DNA of 64,000 bases from an uncultured Porphyromonadaceae bacterium (GCA_900542255.1 UQMR01000002.1:11905-75904); one strand, 5' to 3'; shown: positions 25,191-34,906, numbered from the stretch's first letter. Numbers and translations are program-made. Notes: generated by a model from the letters alone, not told the origin.

Positions 25191-26414
25191 TTATTTCTTT
25201 TTGTTACCTCCCGGAGGTCCCGGCATGAAGGGGCTTGCACTCTCGTCGCCCCCCGACAGGGTGTCCATTGTCGCACTGGCCTGTGCATATCCGGTAGCTA
25301 CTTTCTCTCCTTCCGACACACCGCTTCTTATTACAATATTCACGCCGTTGTCTAATCCCGTCTCTACGGTACGGGGCTCTAATGAGCCGTCGTCTTTCAT
25401 CACCCATACCGTACGATGGAGTTCGTTGTCGGGGTGTAAGGCCGGCTCGATGTTCTCGGGCAGATGTTCGGGCGCGATACTTGCTCCTTGGGGCGGTTTG
25501 GGAATAAAGCGCAAGCTCTTCAAGGGGAGGTATAGTATGTCGCGTTCTTCTTGCGTGTAGATGGTGACATTGGCTGTCAGGCCCGGTTTGAGCTTCAAGT
25601 CGGCGTTGGGAGCGTTGATGATGGTTTCGTAGGTAATTACGTTAGATGTCTCGGTAGCCTCCAATCGTACTTGCGTGACGGTGCCTTCGAAAATGTCGTT
25701 GGGATAGGCGTCGACGGTAAAAGTTACCCTTTGGCCTTCGGCTACGCTGCCTATATCGGCCTCATCGACATCGGCAACGACTTGCATTTGCGTCAGGTCG
25801 TTGGCTATGGTGAAAAGCGTAGGCGTACTGAAACTTGCAGCCACCGTCTGACCCTCGTCGACGGCACGCGAAATCACGACACCGTCTATGGGTGAGTATA
25901 TGCGTGCATAACCCAGGTTGGTAGAGGCTCTCACCAAATCGTAGCGGCTCTTTTCATACTCAGCTTTCGCTTTCTCGTAATTGTAGGTAGCCGTTTCAAA
26001 ATCGGTGTCGCTGATTACCTTCTTTTCGTGAAGCTCCTTTTGCCGGGCATAGTTTTTTTCTTGGTACTCATATTCTACCCGGGCGCTGTTCATGGTTGCG
26101 GTACTCGATGCCAGCTCGGCTTCGAGTGTGGTGCGGTCGAGTTCGGCAATGAGTTGTCCGTTGGTAACTTCCGAATTGTAATCGACATAGATGTGCGAGA
26201 TGATACCCGATACCTGGGTACCTACTTCTACTTGTGTGATAGGCTCTACCGTACCGGTTGCTGTGACGATGTTGGCGACATCGCCCCGGGAGACGGCTGT
26301 GGTTTCTATCGACAGCGGTTCGCTGCTGTCGCGCAGCAGGAAGATAAGTGTCAAGCAAGCTATGGCTGCGACAGCAATGACAGCCCATACGATAATGCTT
26401 TTTTTCTTTTTCAT
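25191..26414 (-). CDS. MacA-like periplasmic membrane fusion protein
   Basis: A 407-residue protein with an N-terminal membrane anchor (SIIVWAVIAVAAIACLTLIFLL), a lipoyl/barrel-sandwich segment starting VTATGTVEPITQVEVGTQVSG, an alpha-helical hairpin (about residues 105-165) and beta-barrel domains. It links the inner-membrane ABC transporter to the TolC-like channel. It is encoded 13 bp after the TolC-like gene and 7 bp before the ATPase. The C-terminal tail is rich in Gly, Pro and Lys. Confidence 0.93.
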   Translation of the reverse strand: MKKKKSIIVWAVIAVAAIACLTLIFLLRDSSEPLSIETTAVSRGDVANIVTATGTVEPITQVEVGTQVSGIISHIYVDYNSEVTNGQLIAELDRTTLEAELASSTATMNSARVEYEYQEKNYARQKELHEKKVISDTDFETATYNYEKAKAEYEKSRYDLVRASTNLGYARIYSPIDGVVISRAVDEGQTVAASFSTPTLFTIANDLTQMQVVADVDEADIGSVAEGQRVTFTVDAYPNDIFEGTVTQVRLEATETSNVITYETIINAPNADLKLKPGLTANVTIYTQEERDILYLPLKSLRFIPKPPQGASIAPEHLPENIEPALHPDNELHRTVWVMKDDGSLEPRTVETGLDNGVNIVIRSGVSEGEKVATGYAQASATMDTLSGGDESASPFMPGPPGGNKKK

Positions 26415-26427
26415 ATTGATAATTCTT

Positions 26428-27744
26428 TTATTCCAGTGTGATAGGAGTGTTGTTGTAAAATTCGAGCAGCTTGCGGTTGAGCAGAGCCATGTATTTGGCC
26501 TGCAAAGCCTCTTGACGGGCTTGTAACAAGTCATTTTGTGCGCTGAGCATTTCAAAGGCGTTTTTGATGCCGAGTCTGAACTGCTCGGCTATCAGTTCGT
26601 AGGCATCGGCTGTGGCAAGAGCATTCTCTTGGGCTGCTTTGTATTGCTCTTGTGCCGAGCGTGCATCGAGAAATGTGCTCTCTATTGTGCGGGCGAGGCT
26701 GTTCTCTTTCTCCTCGCGGGTGTATGTGGTGTTGAGCGCTTCGATGCGGGCGCGAGCTACCGCGGCGCGTGTTTTCCCGTTGTCGTATAACGGCAATGTG
26801 AGACTGATGCCAGCGCTCTCGCCGAAGTTGGCCTTCATTTGGTCGCCCCAGACACCGTTGCCACTCATCGTGCCGGTAGAGAGCCCGGCCGTGAGGGATA
26901 TGGTAGGATAGTAGCCCGACTGTGCCGATTTTATGTCGAGAGCGGCAATCTCCTCGGCAACCTGGCTCTGCCGTATGCCCGGCCAGCTCTTCATGGCAGT
27001 GGCGAGTACGGTATAACGGTCGGGCAGAGGGGCAAGTATCTCTTCTATATCAAACGATGGCTCGGTAATGTCGAAGTCGCTGTCGAGGTCGATATTGAGC
27101 AGTTGTTTCAGCTCTACCAGCAACAAGTCGGCTTGTGCCGAGGCTGTTACTACCTGGTAGCGGTCGTTGGCGCATTGAGCCACGAGCTGCGAATAGTCGC
27201 TTTTGGAGATAGAGCCGGCGTCGAACAATGCTTTGCCGCGGCTTTCCTGCTCCTCCGATACGGCAAGCGATTGCTTGCATATGTCGATGCTTTCGCGGGC
27301 GTAGAGGATTTGCAGGTAGAGACTGAGTATCTCCATCTCTATCTCGTAGGCTGTCTCCTGTGCCGATAGTTCTTGCTCTTGGCGGGCCAAACGGTTACTC
27401 TTGATGTTATAGTAACGCTGTCCTCCGTCGAAAAGAGTCCACGATGCACTTATCCTGTAAGAGCCGTTATATATGGCGGCGCTCTCTGTCGGATTGTCGG
27501 CATAGGGGCTTTGGCTGTAATCGTGCGATGTGCTGAATGAGAGCGAGGGGAACAACTCTTCTTTGGCTTCATGCAAATCGACGGCCGACCGTTCTACCGA
27601 CAACCGGCTCTGTCCTATGCTGATGTTATGCGTGTGCGCATACTCGATGCATTGCTTCAAGCTCCATGCTTCGCTGCTTTCTTGTGACATGGCGGCCATT
27701 GCCGTGCAGACCGACAATATCGTTGCAATTCTTCGTAAATTCAT
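26428..27744 (-). CDS. TolC-like outer-membrane efflux protein
   Basis: A 438-residue protein with a signal peptide (MNLRRIATILSVCTAMAAMSQ) and two OEP repeats, including WSLKQCIEYAHTHN and the paired YYPTISLTAGL/FPSLSFSTS strands. It forms the outer-membrane channel of the tripartite pump. It is the first gene of the six-gene operon and has a well-formed promoter 25 bp upstream. The start at MNLRR fits the signal peptide; longer forms have a highly charged, non-signal extension. Confidence 0.92.
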   Translation of the reverse strand: MNLRRIATILSVCTAMAAMSQESSEAWSLKQCIEYAHTHNISIGQSRLSVERSAVDLHEAKEELFPSLSFSTSHDYSQSPYADNPTESAAIYNGSYRISASWTLFDGGQRYYNIKSNRLARQEQELSAQETAYEIEMEILSLYLQILYARESIDICKQSLAVSEEQESRGKALFDAGSISKSDYSQLVAQCANDRYQVVTASAQADLLLVELKQLLNIDLDSDFDITEPSFDIEEILAPLPDRYTVLATAMKSWPGIRQSQVAEEIAALDIKSAQSGYYPTISLTAGLSTGTMSGNGVWGDQMKANFGESAGISLTLPLYDNGKTRAAVARARIEALNTTYTREEKENSLARTIESTFLDARSAQEQYKAAQENALATADAYELIAEQFRLGIKNAFEMLSAQNDLLQARQEALQAKYMALLNRKLLEFYNNTPITLE

Positions 27745-27768
27745 GATAATATAATCTTTCTGACAATG

Positions 27769-27800
27769 CAAATGTAGGTTCCGATATACCCGTTTGCAAA
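27769..27800 (-). promoter_or_regulatory. Promoter of the efflux/two-component operon
   Basis: On the minus strand TTTG (27800-27797) is followed by a 20-bp spacer and TACATTTG (27776-27769), a full match to the Bacteroidota consensus. It precedes the TolC-like gene. Confidence 0.75.
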
Positions 27801-27940
27801 AAATAATATACCAACTCCGGCGGCTGTTTCGACCAACTGCCCCGATTAATCTTTCTTTTACCGGTATATATCGATGAATATCTCTCCTGTTTTGCGGTAT
27901 AGCCTGTCTGTTGTCGCAAGAAAACGGTGCCCGACGTGAC

Positions 27941-27979
27941 AAAATAAAAATCCCCGAGCGGCGTATGCCGCTCGGGGAT
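27941..27979 (-). terminator. Rho-independent terminator of the AspT-type transporter gene
   Basis: TCCCCGAGCGGC and GCCGCTCGGGGA form a 12-bp GC-rich stem with a 4-nt loop at 27951-27978. On the minus strand it is followed by TTTTTATTTTG. Confidence 0.85.
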
Positions 27980-28003
27980 TGTATGGGATGAGACTCTTAT
28001 GGC

Positions 28004-29674
28004 TTATGCAAAGGCGAGCACAAGTATCTGGGCTGTGAGTACCCGCAGGAACATAGATAGCGGGTATACGGTAGAGTAGGCTACTGCCGGAGCATCGTTG
28101 TTGGCCACCTTGTTGCTGTATGCAAGGGCAGGGGGGTCGGTATAAGAGCCGGCCATCAATCCCGAGAGGGTATAATAGTTGAGTTTGTAATATCCGCGAC
28201 CGAAGAGGCCTACGATGAGCAGCGGGATGAATGTGATAAGGAAGCCCCACAATATCCACATGAGACCGCCCGACTTGACGGTTGCTACAAATTCGCTGCC
28301 CGCTCCTATACCTACGCTGGCAAGGAACATGCAGATACCCACCTCGCGCAGCATCAGGTTGGCGCTTGTTGAGGTGTAGGTAGTGAGTCCCATCTTATAA
28401 CCGTAACGACCTATCAGGATGGCCACGATGAGCGGGCCGCCTGCCAAGCCCAGTTTCAGAGGCACCGGCATGCCCGGTATGGCAAAAGGAATGCTGCCGA
28501 AAACAATACCTATCAGTATACCGATGAATATGGTGAAGATATTCGGCTGGTTGAGACGCTGCATGGAGTTGCCCAGATGCTCGGCAAGACGTTCTATATC
28601 TTCTATCTTGCCCACTACGGTGAGGCGGTCGCCCACTTGCAACGAAAGGTTGGGGCTGGCAAGCAGGTCTACACCGGCACGGTTTACACGCGTAACGTTG
28701 AGCCTGTAACCCATGCGCAAGCGGAGCGAACCTATCTTGCGGCCGTTGAACTCCTCTTTCGATACAAGAATGCGGCGCGATACAACCGGCGCGGGGATGG
28801 CCTTCCAGTCCATCTCTATTTTAGGCCCGATAAAGGCGCTCAAAGCCTCTTCGTCGGGTTCCGACAGGACGGTGAGCAGCAGGTCGTTATGCTCGATGAC
28901 TACATCGGAACTGGGAATGATTATCTCATCGTTTCGCTTGATGCGCGATACGACGAAGTTGCGGTTTATCATCACTCCGAGGTCGCTCAACGTACGCCCG
29001 ACGATGAGTTTGTTCTCTACTTTATAAGTAACCACGTGGGGAATGAGCAAGCTGTCGGCGTTCTCTTTTTCTATCATGGCGGTCTCGTCGGCATATTTTA
29101 CCCGGAAGACGAGGCGCACCAGTATCATGGCCAAAATGATGCCTATGACACCCAACGGATAGGCCACCGCATATCCCAGCGCAATCTTGGGAACCTCCGA
29201 GATGATACCGTCCTGATAGAGTTGCGAGAGAGCCTGCTCGGCAGCACCCAGACCCGGCGTATTGGTGACAGCACCCGAGAGGATACCTACCAGCATGGGC
29301 ATCTCTATGCTGCCGTCGAGAAAGTATATCGCTAACGTGACGATGATGTTGAGTGCAATAATGGCAATTGCAAGAAAATTGAGCCGGATACCTTCGTGCT
29401 TAAATGATGAGAAGAAGCCCGGACCTACTTGCATACCTATTGAAAACACAAATAAGATGAGGCCGAACTCTTTCATGAAATTGAGTATAGGCGCATCTAT
29501 TGCCAACCCGAAGTGTCCCATCAGTATACCTACAAACAAGACGAAGGTCACACCCAATGACACTCCGAAAATCTTAACCCTGCCCAGAAGTACACCCGCG
29601 GCTATCACCAGCGCATACAGAAATGCGGTGTGAGCGATAGATGTGCCTGTGAACAGTTCTACAATCCATTCCAT
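28004..29674 (-). CDS. AspT/YidE-type transporter with two RCK_C domains
   Basis: A 556-residue membrane protein built as two similar transmembrane halves (each with a GGP/GxxxxTxxG-rich domain such as GILSGAVTNTPGLGAA and GLMAGSYTDPPALA) around a central hydrophilic part containing two TrkA-C-like domains (about residues 205-385). This is the layout of the aspartate:alanine exchanger (AspT-Ex) family and E. coli YidE/YbjL. Substrate is unproven; organic or amino acid antiport is likely. It is monocistronic, with a strong terminator. Confidence 0.85.
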   Translation of the reverse strand: MEWIVELFTGTSIAHTAFLYALVIAAGVLLGRVKIFGVSLGVTFVLFVGILMGHFGLAIDAPILNFMKEFGLILFVFSIGMQVGPGFFSSFKHEGIRLNFLAIAIIALNIIVTLAIYFLDGSIEMPMLVGILSGAVTNTPGLGAAEQALSQLYQDGIISEVPKIALGYAVAYPLGVIGIILAMILVRLVFRVKYADETAMIEKENADSLLIPHVVTYKVENKLIVGRTLSDLGVMINRNFVVSRIKRNDEIIIPSSDVVIEHNDLLLTVLSEPDEEALSAFIGPKIEMDWKAIPAPVVSRRILVSKEEFNGRKIGSLRLRMGYRLNVTRVNRAGVDLLASPNLSLQVGDRLTVVGKIEDIERLAEHLGNSMQRLNQPNIFTIFIGILIGIVFGSIPFAIPGMPVPLKLGLAGGPLIVAILIGRYGYKMGLTTYTSTSANLMLREVGICMFLASVGIGAGSEFVATVKSGGLMWILWGFLITFIPLLIVGLFGRGYYKLNYYTLSGLMAGSYTDPPALAYSNKVANNDAPAVAYSTVYPLSMFLRVLTAQILVLAFA

Positions 29675-29987
29675 TGCTACTATAATTTATTTTTATGAGT
29701 ACAATCGTCAATGATGAGGCCGAAAAAAGCCTCTCTGTCACAAAAAACGAACCTTCTCGGAAATTCGCCGCGAAGTTAGCTAAAAATAGAACGCCATACA
29801 AATAATAAGGTCGTTAAAATGCTCTCTCCTACGATTTCATGATAGATGCAGCTTATAGAAGCTATCGTCATATCACACTCTCTATTTAGTCTCCCGGTCG
29901 GTTACCCGAGGTTGAGACTCGGTTTGTAAAATTAATGCCTCGCATTATATCGATTTACTATCTCCATGCACTATCTTTGCGCCGAAG
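29675..29987. other. Intergenic region between divergent transporter and phosphatase genes
   Basis: This 313-bp stretch has no gene I can support. It contains TATCTTTG at 29972-29979, a good -7 element for the phosphatase, and a small hairpin (GAGGC/GCCTC, 29716-29733) in the probable leader of the transporter gene. The transporter's own promoter is not clear. Confidence 0.55.
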
Positions 29988-30650
29988 ATGAAACGCATAG
30001 TTATATTCGATTTAGACGGCACATTGCTCAACACCATAGACGACCTTGCCGCAGCAACCAACCATGCCCTCGTATGTTGCGGGTATCCCGTTCACCCCGT
30101 ATCGGCATATCCCTATTTTGTGGGCAACGGCATAGACAAACTTTTCGAGCGGGCTCTCCCTCCCGATGCCCGCAGTGCAACCGAGATAGCCCGCATGAGA
30201 GCCTCTTTTGTGCCCTATTACAATACCCATTGCGATGTATATACCCGCCCGTACGACGGCATCGTCCATCTGTTGGAACGCTTGCAGGCGGCAGGTATTG
30301 CCATAGCAGTGGCATCCAACAAATACCACGAGGCCACCCGCCATCTCATAGCCGAGTATTTCCCCGCCATCGAGTTTGCCGCTGTCTATGGGCAGCGCGA
30401 GGGCATTCCCAAAAAGCCCGACCCCGCAATCGTCAACATCATACTCTCCGACACGGGCTTCTCTACGGCCGATAGCGTTTACGTAGGCGATTCGGGGGTC
30501 GACATGCTCACCGCCCGTCATGCCGGTGTCGAGTCGGTGGGCGTTACGTGGGGCTTCCGTCCTGTCGATGAGTTGCAGCAAGCCGGGGCCTGTCACATAG
30601 CCGCCGACACGGTCGAGTTGTGGGGCTATATTGCAGATGGCGGGAAATAG
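29988..30650 (+). CDS. HAD-superfamily phosphoglycolate phosphatase-like protein
   Basis: A 220-residue HAD hydrolase with motif I FDLDGTLLNT (nucleophile Asp9 and Asp11), an alpha-helical cap, motif II ASNK, the lysine of PKKPDP and motif IV YVGDSGVDM. The cap and motifs match Gph/PGP-type phosphatases, which clear 2-phosphoglycolate. Substrate specificity in this superfamily is hard to call. A consensus -7 element ends 8 bp ahead of the ATG, giving a very short leader. Confidence 0.85.
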   Translation: MKRIVIFDLDGTLLNTIDDLAAATNHALVCCGYPVHPVSAYPYFVGNGIDKLFERALPPDARSATEIARMRASFVPYYNTHCDVYTRPYDGIVHLLERLQAAGIAIAVASNKYHEATRHLIAEYFPAIEFAAVYGQREGIPKKPDPAIVNIILSDTGFSTADSVYVGDSGVDMLTARHAGVESVGVTWGFRPVDELQQAGACHIAADTVELWGYIADGGK

Positions 30651-30758
30651 GCACTTATACATCTCATGATCGGGCGATAAGCATGCGACGGAGTAGATGG
30701 ACCTGAAATATCCGGTGACATGTGAGAAGTCATGCCGCACGGTAAAAATGTCGTTGTC

Positions 30759-30789
30759 TTTGCAATATTCCCAACTTTTGTTATATTTG
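30759..30789 (+). promoter_or_regulatory. Promoter of the small lipoprotein gene
   Basis: TTTG (30759-30762), 19 bp spacer, then TATATTTG (30782-30789): a full consensus match. The leader would be about 75 nt. Confidence 0.75.
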
Positions 30790-30872
30790 CAACATACAGG
30801 GTGCCTGTTGGGATAGCTTGTAAGCAGAAACTCATGGCCCTGTATCGATTGATAACATCTAATACCTGTCGT

Positions 30873-31439
30873 ATGGAAAAAATATTATGTCTGGCCTCTC
30901 TCTCACTGCTCCTGTTGATGGGATGCCGTACACACAAAAGTGCCCCTGTGGTATCGGTCTACGAAGGAGCAACCGACACCGTGTATGAATGGAATGCCAC
31001 GAATCCCACGACGGCGGCCGCCATGCCCCCCGTGATAGTTTATAAGACCACGCGCGACTACAAGAATAATGTGCCTGTGATACTCAATGCCGCGGGTACG
31101 CAGATAGTCTCTTACCCCGACCCCTCCGACCTCCGTCGCGGGGATAGTTTCACCACCCCCACACAGCTCGATAACGGCTATCTCCTGGATAACCGGGGCA
31201 TCAGCAAAAACACGGCGTTTCTCGACTATACCTACGAGCAATATGCCGCGCTCGACACGATACCGCCGCTCGACGAGATGATGCGCCATGTGATAGACAA
31301 AAAACCGATTGTCGAGATGTGGTACTGTGGGCAGGTGTCGCAGTACCAAGACAAAATAAAGGAGCTCAACGAGCTTATCGCTCGCGGCTTCCCCGGTTGT
31401 ACCAAAGTGGTGGACAATCCGGTGCTGCCCAAACCATGA
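30873..31439 (+). CDS. Lipoprotein of unknown function
   Basis: A 188-residue protein with a lipoprotein signal: MEKILCLASLSLLLLMGCRTHK, lipobox LMGC with Cys at residue 18. The mature part contains no catalytic motif I recognise; it has KNNVPVILNAAGTQIVSYPDPSDL and a C-terminal helix WYCGQVSQYQDKIKELNELI. The start at 30873 puts the signal peptide at the N-terminus and lies downstream of a good promoter; a longer frame begins upstream of that promoter and can be discarded. A strong terminator follows. Confidence 0.8.
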   Translation: MEKILCLASLSLLLLMGCRTHKSAPVVSVYEGATDTVYEWNATNPTTAAAMPPVIVYKTTRDYKNNVPVILNAAGTQIVSYPDPSDLRRGDSFTTPTQLDNGYLLDNRGISKNTAFLDYTYEQYAALDTIPPLDEMMRHVIDKKPIVEMWYCGQVSQYQDKIKELNELIARGFPGCTKVVDNPVLPKP

Positions 31440-31457
31440 TGTAGCGCTTGTCTCCAT

Positions 31458-31494
31458 AAAAAAGCTGCCCCAGTTCCCGGGGCAGCTTTTTTTA
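31458..31494 (+). terminator. Rho-independent terminator after the lipoprotein gene
   Basis: AAAAAGCTGCCCC and GGGGCAGCTTTTTTT pair around a short loop (core 31464-31486), with an A-tract before and a T-tract after, so it can work in both directions. Confidence 0.9.
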
Positions 31495-31748
31495 TGAGGG
31501 TGCTATCCTTATAGCAAGGATGTGTCGTGTTGCAGTAATGGCTATCGGGTTGTGGGCGGCATCATCCCAAACTGAATCAAAGAGGGAGTAGAGATTGTGC
31601 CGGGTTGTATCAAAGCAGGAGCCGTTGCATGGAAAGCGTTCATACGCTGCGACAGGTTCTTCTTACAGTATGGTCATGGGCGGCTCTCTCTTCTGTAAGA
31701 GTGAGATAGCAGCCTCTTTGTAGGAGGATGGCTGACTGTTTACAAGAA

Positions 31749-31782
31749 ACGAGGCGTGTCACATGCGTGACACGCCTCGTTG
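31749..31782 (-). terminator. Long hairpin after the M16 protease gene
   Basis: AACGAGGCGTGTCAC pairs perfectly with GTGACACGCCTCGTT around ATGC, 24 bp past the protease stop. The T-rich run on the minus strand is short (TTTCTTG). The rest of the 31495-31748 gap shows no gene. Confidence 0.7.
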
Positions 31783-31805
31783 GTTGATGTGCAGCTAAGG
31801 CTGTA

Positions 31806-34634
31806 TTATTTGACTTCGCCCGACATGACTACCTCTGTGCAGTTATCGTTACCTGTAAAGAGTGAGCGGATGAAGCTGTTCAGTTCGCTGGCAGTGATAG
31901 ATTCCAATGCTTGTTTGTAGCCTACGTAGGAGTTGATGCCGAGTGCGTGGTTGCGCAGCATGGTTTTCCAGTAGCTGTTTTCGCGTTGGTTGTTGTCATA
32001 CTCTTTGAGCATGTACTCTTTCACTTTGTTGAAGTCTTTTTCGCGTACGCCATTCTTCACAACGTTCATCAGTTCGGCTTTGGCGCGGTCGGTGAGGTGG
32101 TCTTGTTGTTCTACGTTGGTGTCGAAGCCGAAGAGGAACATCCACTCGTTATTGGTGGCGGCAAGGCTGGCCGATGTACCTACGCCGTAGGTTCCGCCCT
32201 CTTCCTCACGGATGGTTTCGGTGTAGACGATGTCCATGATTTGTTCGAGCATCGACATCATGATGTCTTTGCGCAGGCTGTATTTCTCTATACCGTGGTA
32301 GATGACATATACTGTCGAAGCGGGGTTCTCCATCGGTATGGTGAAGTCGTTGGATATCTTCCCGTTGGCATATACAGGCTTCGTGTTGGCTGTCTCGCGC
32401 TCTGTGGTAGCGGGGAGCGAAGCAATATATTTCTCTACGAGCGGTTTCAGCTCTTCGGGTTTGAACGAACCGATGAAGTTGAATGTATAGTCGGCTGCAT
32501 TGGCCGTACGTTCTTTGACGATTTCGAGGATGCGGTCGTAGTTGGCGGCATCAAAGTCCTCGGCTTTTTCCATCGAGAAGAGCGGGTTGTGGCCATACAT
32601 GGTGTTGCGCAACGAGTCGGAGAAGATAAAGCGGGGTGCGGCTGCATAGCTGGCGAGCATGTTCTTTATCTGGTCGCGGTTTACGGCATATACCTCTTCG
32701 TCTTTACGTATGTCGGTGAAGGTGAGGTAAACGAGTTGGAGCATCGTCTCTAAATCTTTCACGGCGCACGATGCATCTACGGCTTCGCTGAATACGTTCA
32801 ACGAGAATCCCGAGCTGGCTTTCTTGCCGGCAAGAGCTTTTTGCAGGGCTGTCGATGAGAAGTTGCCCAGTCCTCCTACTTCATACAGCATGGGCAGAGC
32901 CTTCAAGTTGGCGGCATCTTCGTTGCCGTAGAGGGTTTTACCACCTTCGCTGACGGCGGTCATCAATATTTCATCGTCTTTGAAGTCGGTGGGTTTCAAT
33001 ACTACGCGTACTCCGTTGGAGAGTATCCACTCGGTGGTACCGGGCAGGCTGCCTTCTATTTCGGCAATAACGCGGCCGGCAACGGGTTCGTTGGCGATGA
33101 GCGGTTCGTTAGAGACTTCGTCTACGTATGCTGTTATCTCTTCGGCTTTTACTTCGTTGATGGCAGCAAGAGCCTCTTCCTTGGTAGGATATGTGATGCC
33201 TTCTTTCTCGGGGCCAGTTACGCATATGATTACATTGCTGTCGTTGATGATTTCTTCAATGTATTGGTTTACGGCTTCGAGAGGTATTTGCGGGGCGAGG
33301 CCTTGCATGAGTTGGTATTCCATTTCTATGCCGGGGATGTATCCGCCGTCGATGAAGTGACGGATGTATTCGTTGGCATATTGTATGTTGCGACGGTTGT
33401 TGCGTTCGTTATAGAGGTTCTCGTATTGTGCCAGCAGGTCGGCTTTGGCGCGGTCGTATTCCGTGGCGGTAAATCCGAAGCGGTTTACACGTTCGGCTTC
33501 GCGCAATACACCTTTCAGGCCGTCCAATACTTTGCCCTCTTCGACGGTTGCCGAGAGTGAGAAGGCGTCTTTGGTAACGGCAATGCCGTAGAGGTGACCG
33601 TCGTAGGCGTAAGCACCCATAAACGGCGCGTTGGGCTTATTGGTGATTTCGCGGAAGCGGTTGTTGAGCATGATGCTTGCTACCGACTCTACATAGTCGT
33701 TTACAACGCCCATCATGGTTCCTCGCAGCTCTTTGGGCATGGGGTCGTGCTTGAAGTTTATATCGACGCTTGTAGAGGTGGCCTCTTTGTCGCTACCTAC
33801 TACGTAGATGGGCTCGACATTGTCGGGAACAGTGTAATAGATGCGTTCGGCAGGATTCTCGGGCATCTTGATGGGCGAGAAGAGCTCTTTGATGCGGGCT
33901 TCCATTTGGTCTACGTCGATGTCACCGATAACGATGATTCCTTGATTGTCGGGGCGATACCATTTGTGGTAGTAGTCGCGCAGGTCTTGGTAGGGGAAGT
34001 TCATCACTACTTCCATCGTACCGATAGGCAGACGGTTGGCATATTGGCTTCCTGCAAACATCTCGGGTAATATTTTCTCAATAATACGCCAGTTGGCGTC
34101 GTTGCGGGTACGCCACTCTTCGTGTATCACACCGCGCTCGCTGTCTATCTCATCGTCTTCGAGCAAGATGGCGCAAGACCAGTCGTGCAGTACGAGGAGG
34201 CAGGAGTCTACCAATCCGGGGTTGGTCGTGGGTACGTTCGATATGCGATATACCGTCTCGTCGAATCCGGTGTAGGCATTGATGTCGGTGCCGAATTTTA
34301 TACCGTTGTGTTCGAGATAGTTGAGCATTGTTTTCCCGGGGAAGTGCTCCAATCCGTTGAAAGCCATGTGCTCCAAGAAGTGTGCCAAACCGCGTTGGCT
34401 CTCTTCTTCGAGAATAGAACCTACGCTTTGTGCGATGTGAAATTCGGCGCGGTTTTTGGGTGTCTCGTTGTGGCGGATGTAATAGGTGAGTCCGTTGTCG
34501 AGTACACCATAACGAACTTGCGTGTCGATGGGCAACTGTTGCGTCATCGGGTTTTGTTCTTGTGCGATGGCCGGCATAGCAAGGGCTATGATGGCGGCTG
34601 CCAAGAGACTTTTCAGTGCTTTTACGTTCATCAT
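31806..34634 (-). CDS. M16-family zinc metalloprotease (PqqL-like)
   Basis: A 942-residue exported protein with signal peptide (LLAAAIIALAMPAIAQ) and the inverted zinc motif HxxEH in GLAHFLEHMAF at about residue 85, with the distal Glu in IDSERGVIHEEW. Two tandem M16 halves follow (second half around residues 530-930 without the zinc motif), as in PqqL and other long M16 peptidases. It probably degrades peptides in the periplasm or at the cell surface. The start is the first of two adjacent ATGs at 34634. Confidence 0.92.
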   Translation of the reverse strand: MMNVKALKSLLAAAIIALAMPAIAQEQNPMTQQLPIDTQVRYGVLDNGLTYYIRHNETPKNRAEFHIAQSVGSILEEESQRGLAHFLEHMAFNGLEHFPGKTMLNYLEHNGIKFGTDINAYTGFDETVYRISNVPTTNPGLVDSCLLVLHDWSCAILLEDDEIDSERGVIHEEWRTRNDANWRIIEKILPEMFAGSQYANRLPIGTMEVVMNFPYQDLRDYYHKWYRPDNQGIIVIGDIDVDQMEARIKELFSPIKMPENPAERIYYTVPDNVEPIYVVGSDKEATSTSVDINFKHDPMPKELRGTMMGVVNDYVESVASIMLNNRFREITNKPNAPFMGAYAYDGHLYGIAVTKDAFSLSATVEEGKVLDGLKGVLREAERVNRFGFTATEYDRAKADLLAQYENLYNERNNRRNIQYANEYIRHFIDGGYIPGIEMEYQLMQGLAPQIPLEAVNQYIEEIINDSNVIICVTGPEKEGITYPTKEEALAAINEVKAEEITAYVDEVSNEPLIANEPVAGRVIAEIEGSLPGTTEWILSNGVRVVLKPTDFKDDEILMTAVSEGGKTLYGNEDAANLKALPMLYEVGGLGNFSSTALQKALAGKKASSGFSLNVFSEAVDASCAVKDLETMLQLVYLTFTDIRKDEEVYAVNRDQIKNMLASYAAAPRFIFSDSLRNTMYGHNPLFSMEKAEDFDAANYDRILEIVKERTANAADYTFNFIGSFKPEELKPLVEKYIASLPATTERETANTKPVYANGKISNDFTIPMENPASTVYVIYHGIEKYSLRKDIMMSMLEQIMDIVYTETIREEEGGTYGVGTSASLAATNNEWMFLFGFDTNVEQQDHLTDRAKAELMNVVKNGVREKDFNKVKEYMLKEYDNNQRENSYWKTMLRNHALGINSYVGYKQALESITASELNSFIRSLFTGNDNCTEVVMSGEVK

Positions 34635-34684
34635 TTGCGGTTTATTAAAGGTTAGGTTTTGTTTTTGTATTCTTATCTCTGTTC

Positions 34685-34897
34685 TTATCCTGCGTCGGGG
34701 CGGTATTCGAGAATGTCGCCGGGCTGGCAGTCGAGTTCTCGGCATATGGCTTCGAGGGTCGAAAAGCGTATGGCTTTGGCCTTCCCTGTTTTTAATATCG
34801 AGAGATTGGCAGGGGTTATCTCTATGCGTTCCGAGAGTTCGTTGAGCGACATTTTGCGCTTGGCCATCATTACGTCAAGGTTTACTATAATAGGCAT
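34685..34897 (-). CDS. Small Cro/CI-type helix-turn-helix regulator (YozG-like)
   Basis: A 70-residue protein consisting almost only of one HTH_XRE domain: MSLNELSERIEITPANLSILKTGKAKAIRFSTLEAICRELD. It begins 9 bp after the stop of a DUF2975 membrane protein gene. This pairing, a tiny XRE regulator with a DUF2975 protein, recurs in Firmicutes and Bacteroidota, and the regulator is presumed to control its own operon. Confidence 0.88.
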   Translation of the reverse strand: MPIIVNLDVMMAKRKMSLNELSERIEITPANLSILKTGKAKAIRFSTLEAICRELDCQPGDILEYRPDAG

Positions 34898-34906
34898 GTT
34901 GTCGTT

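Noticed and set aside
31495-31748. Possible small RNA or gene between the two terminators
   Set aside because: No promoter, conserved-looking fold or plausible open frame could be supported.
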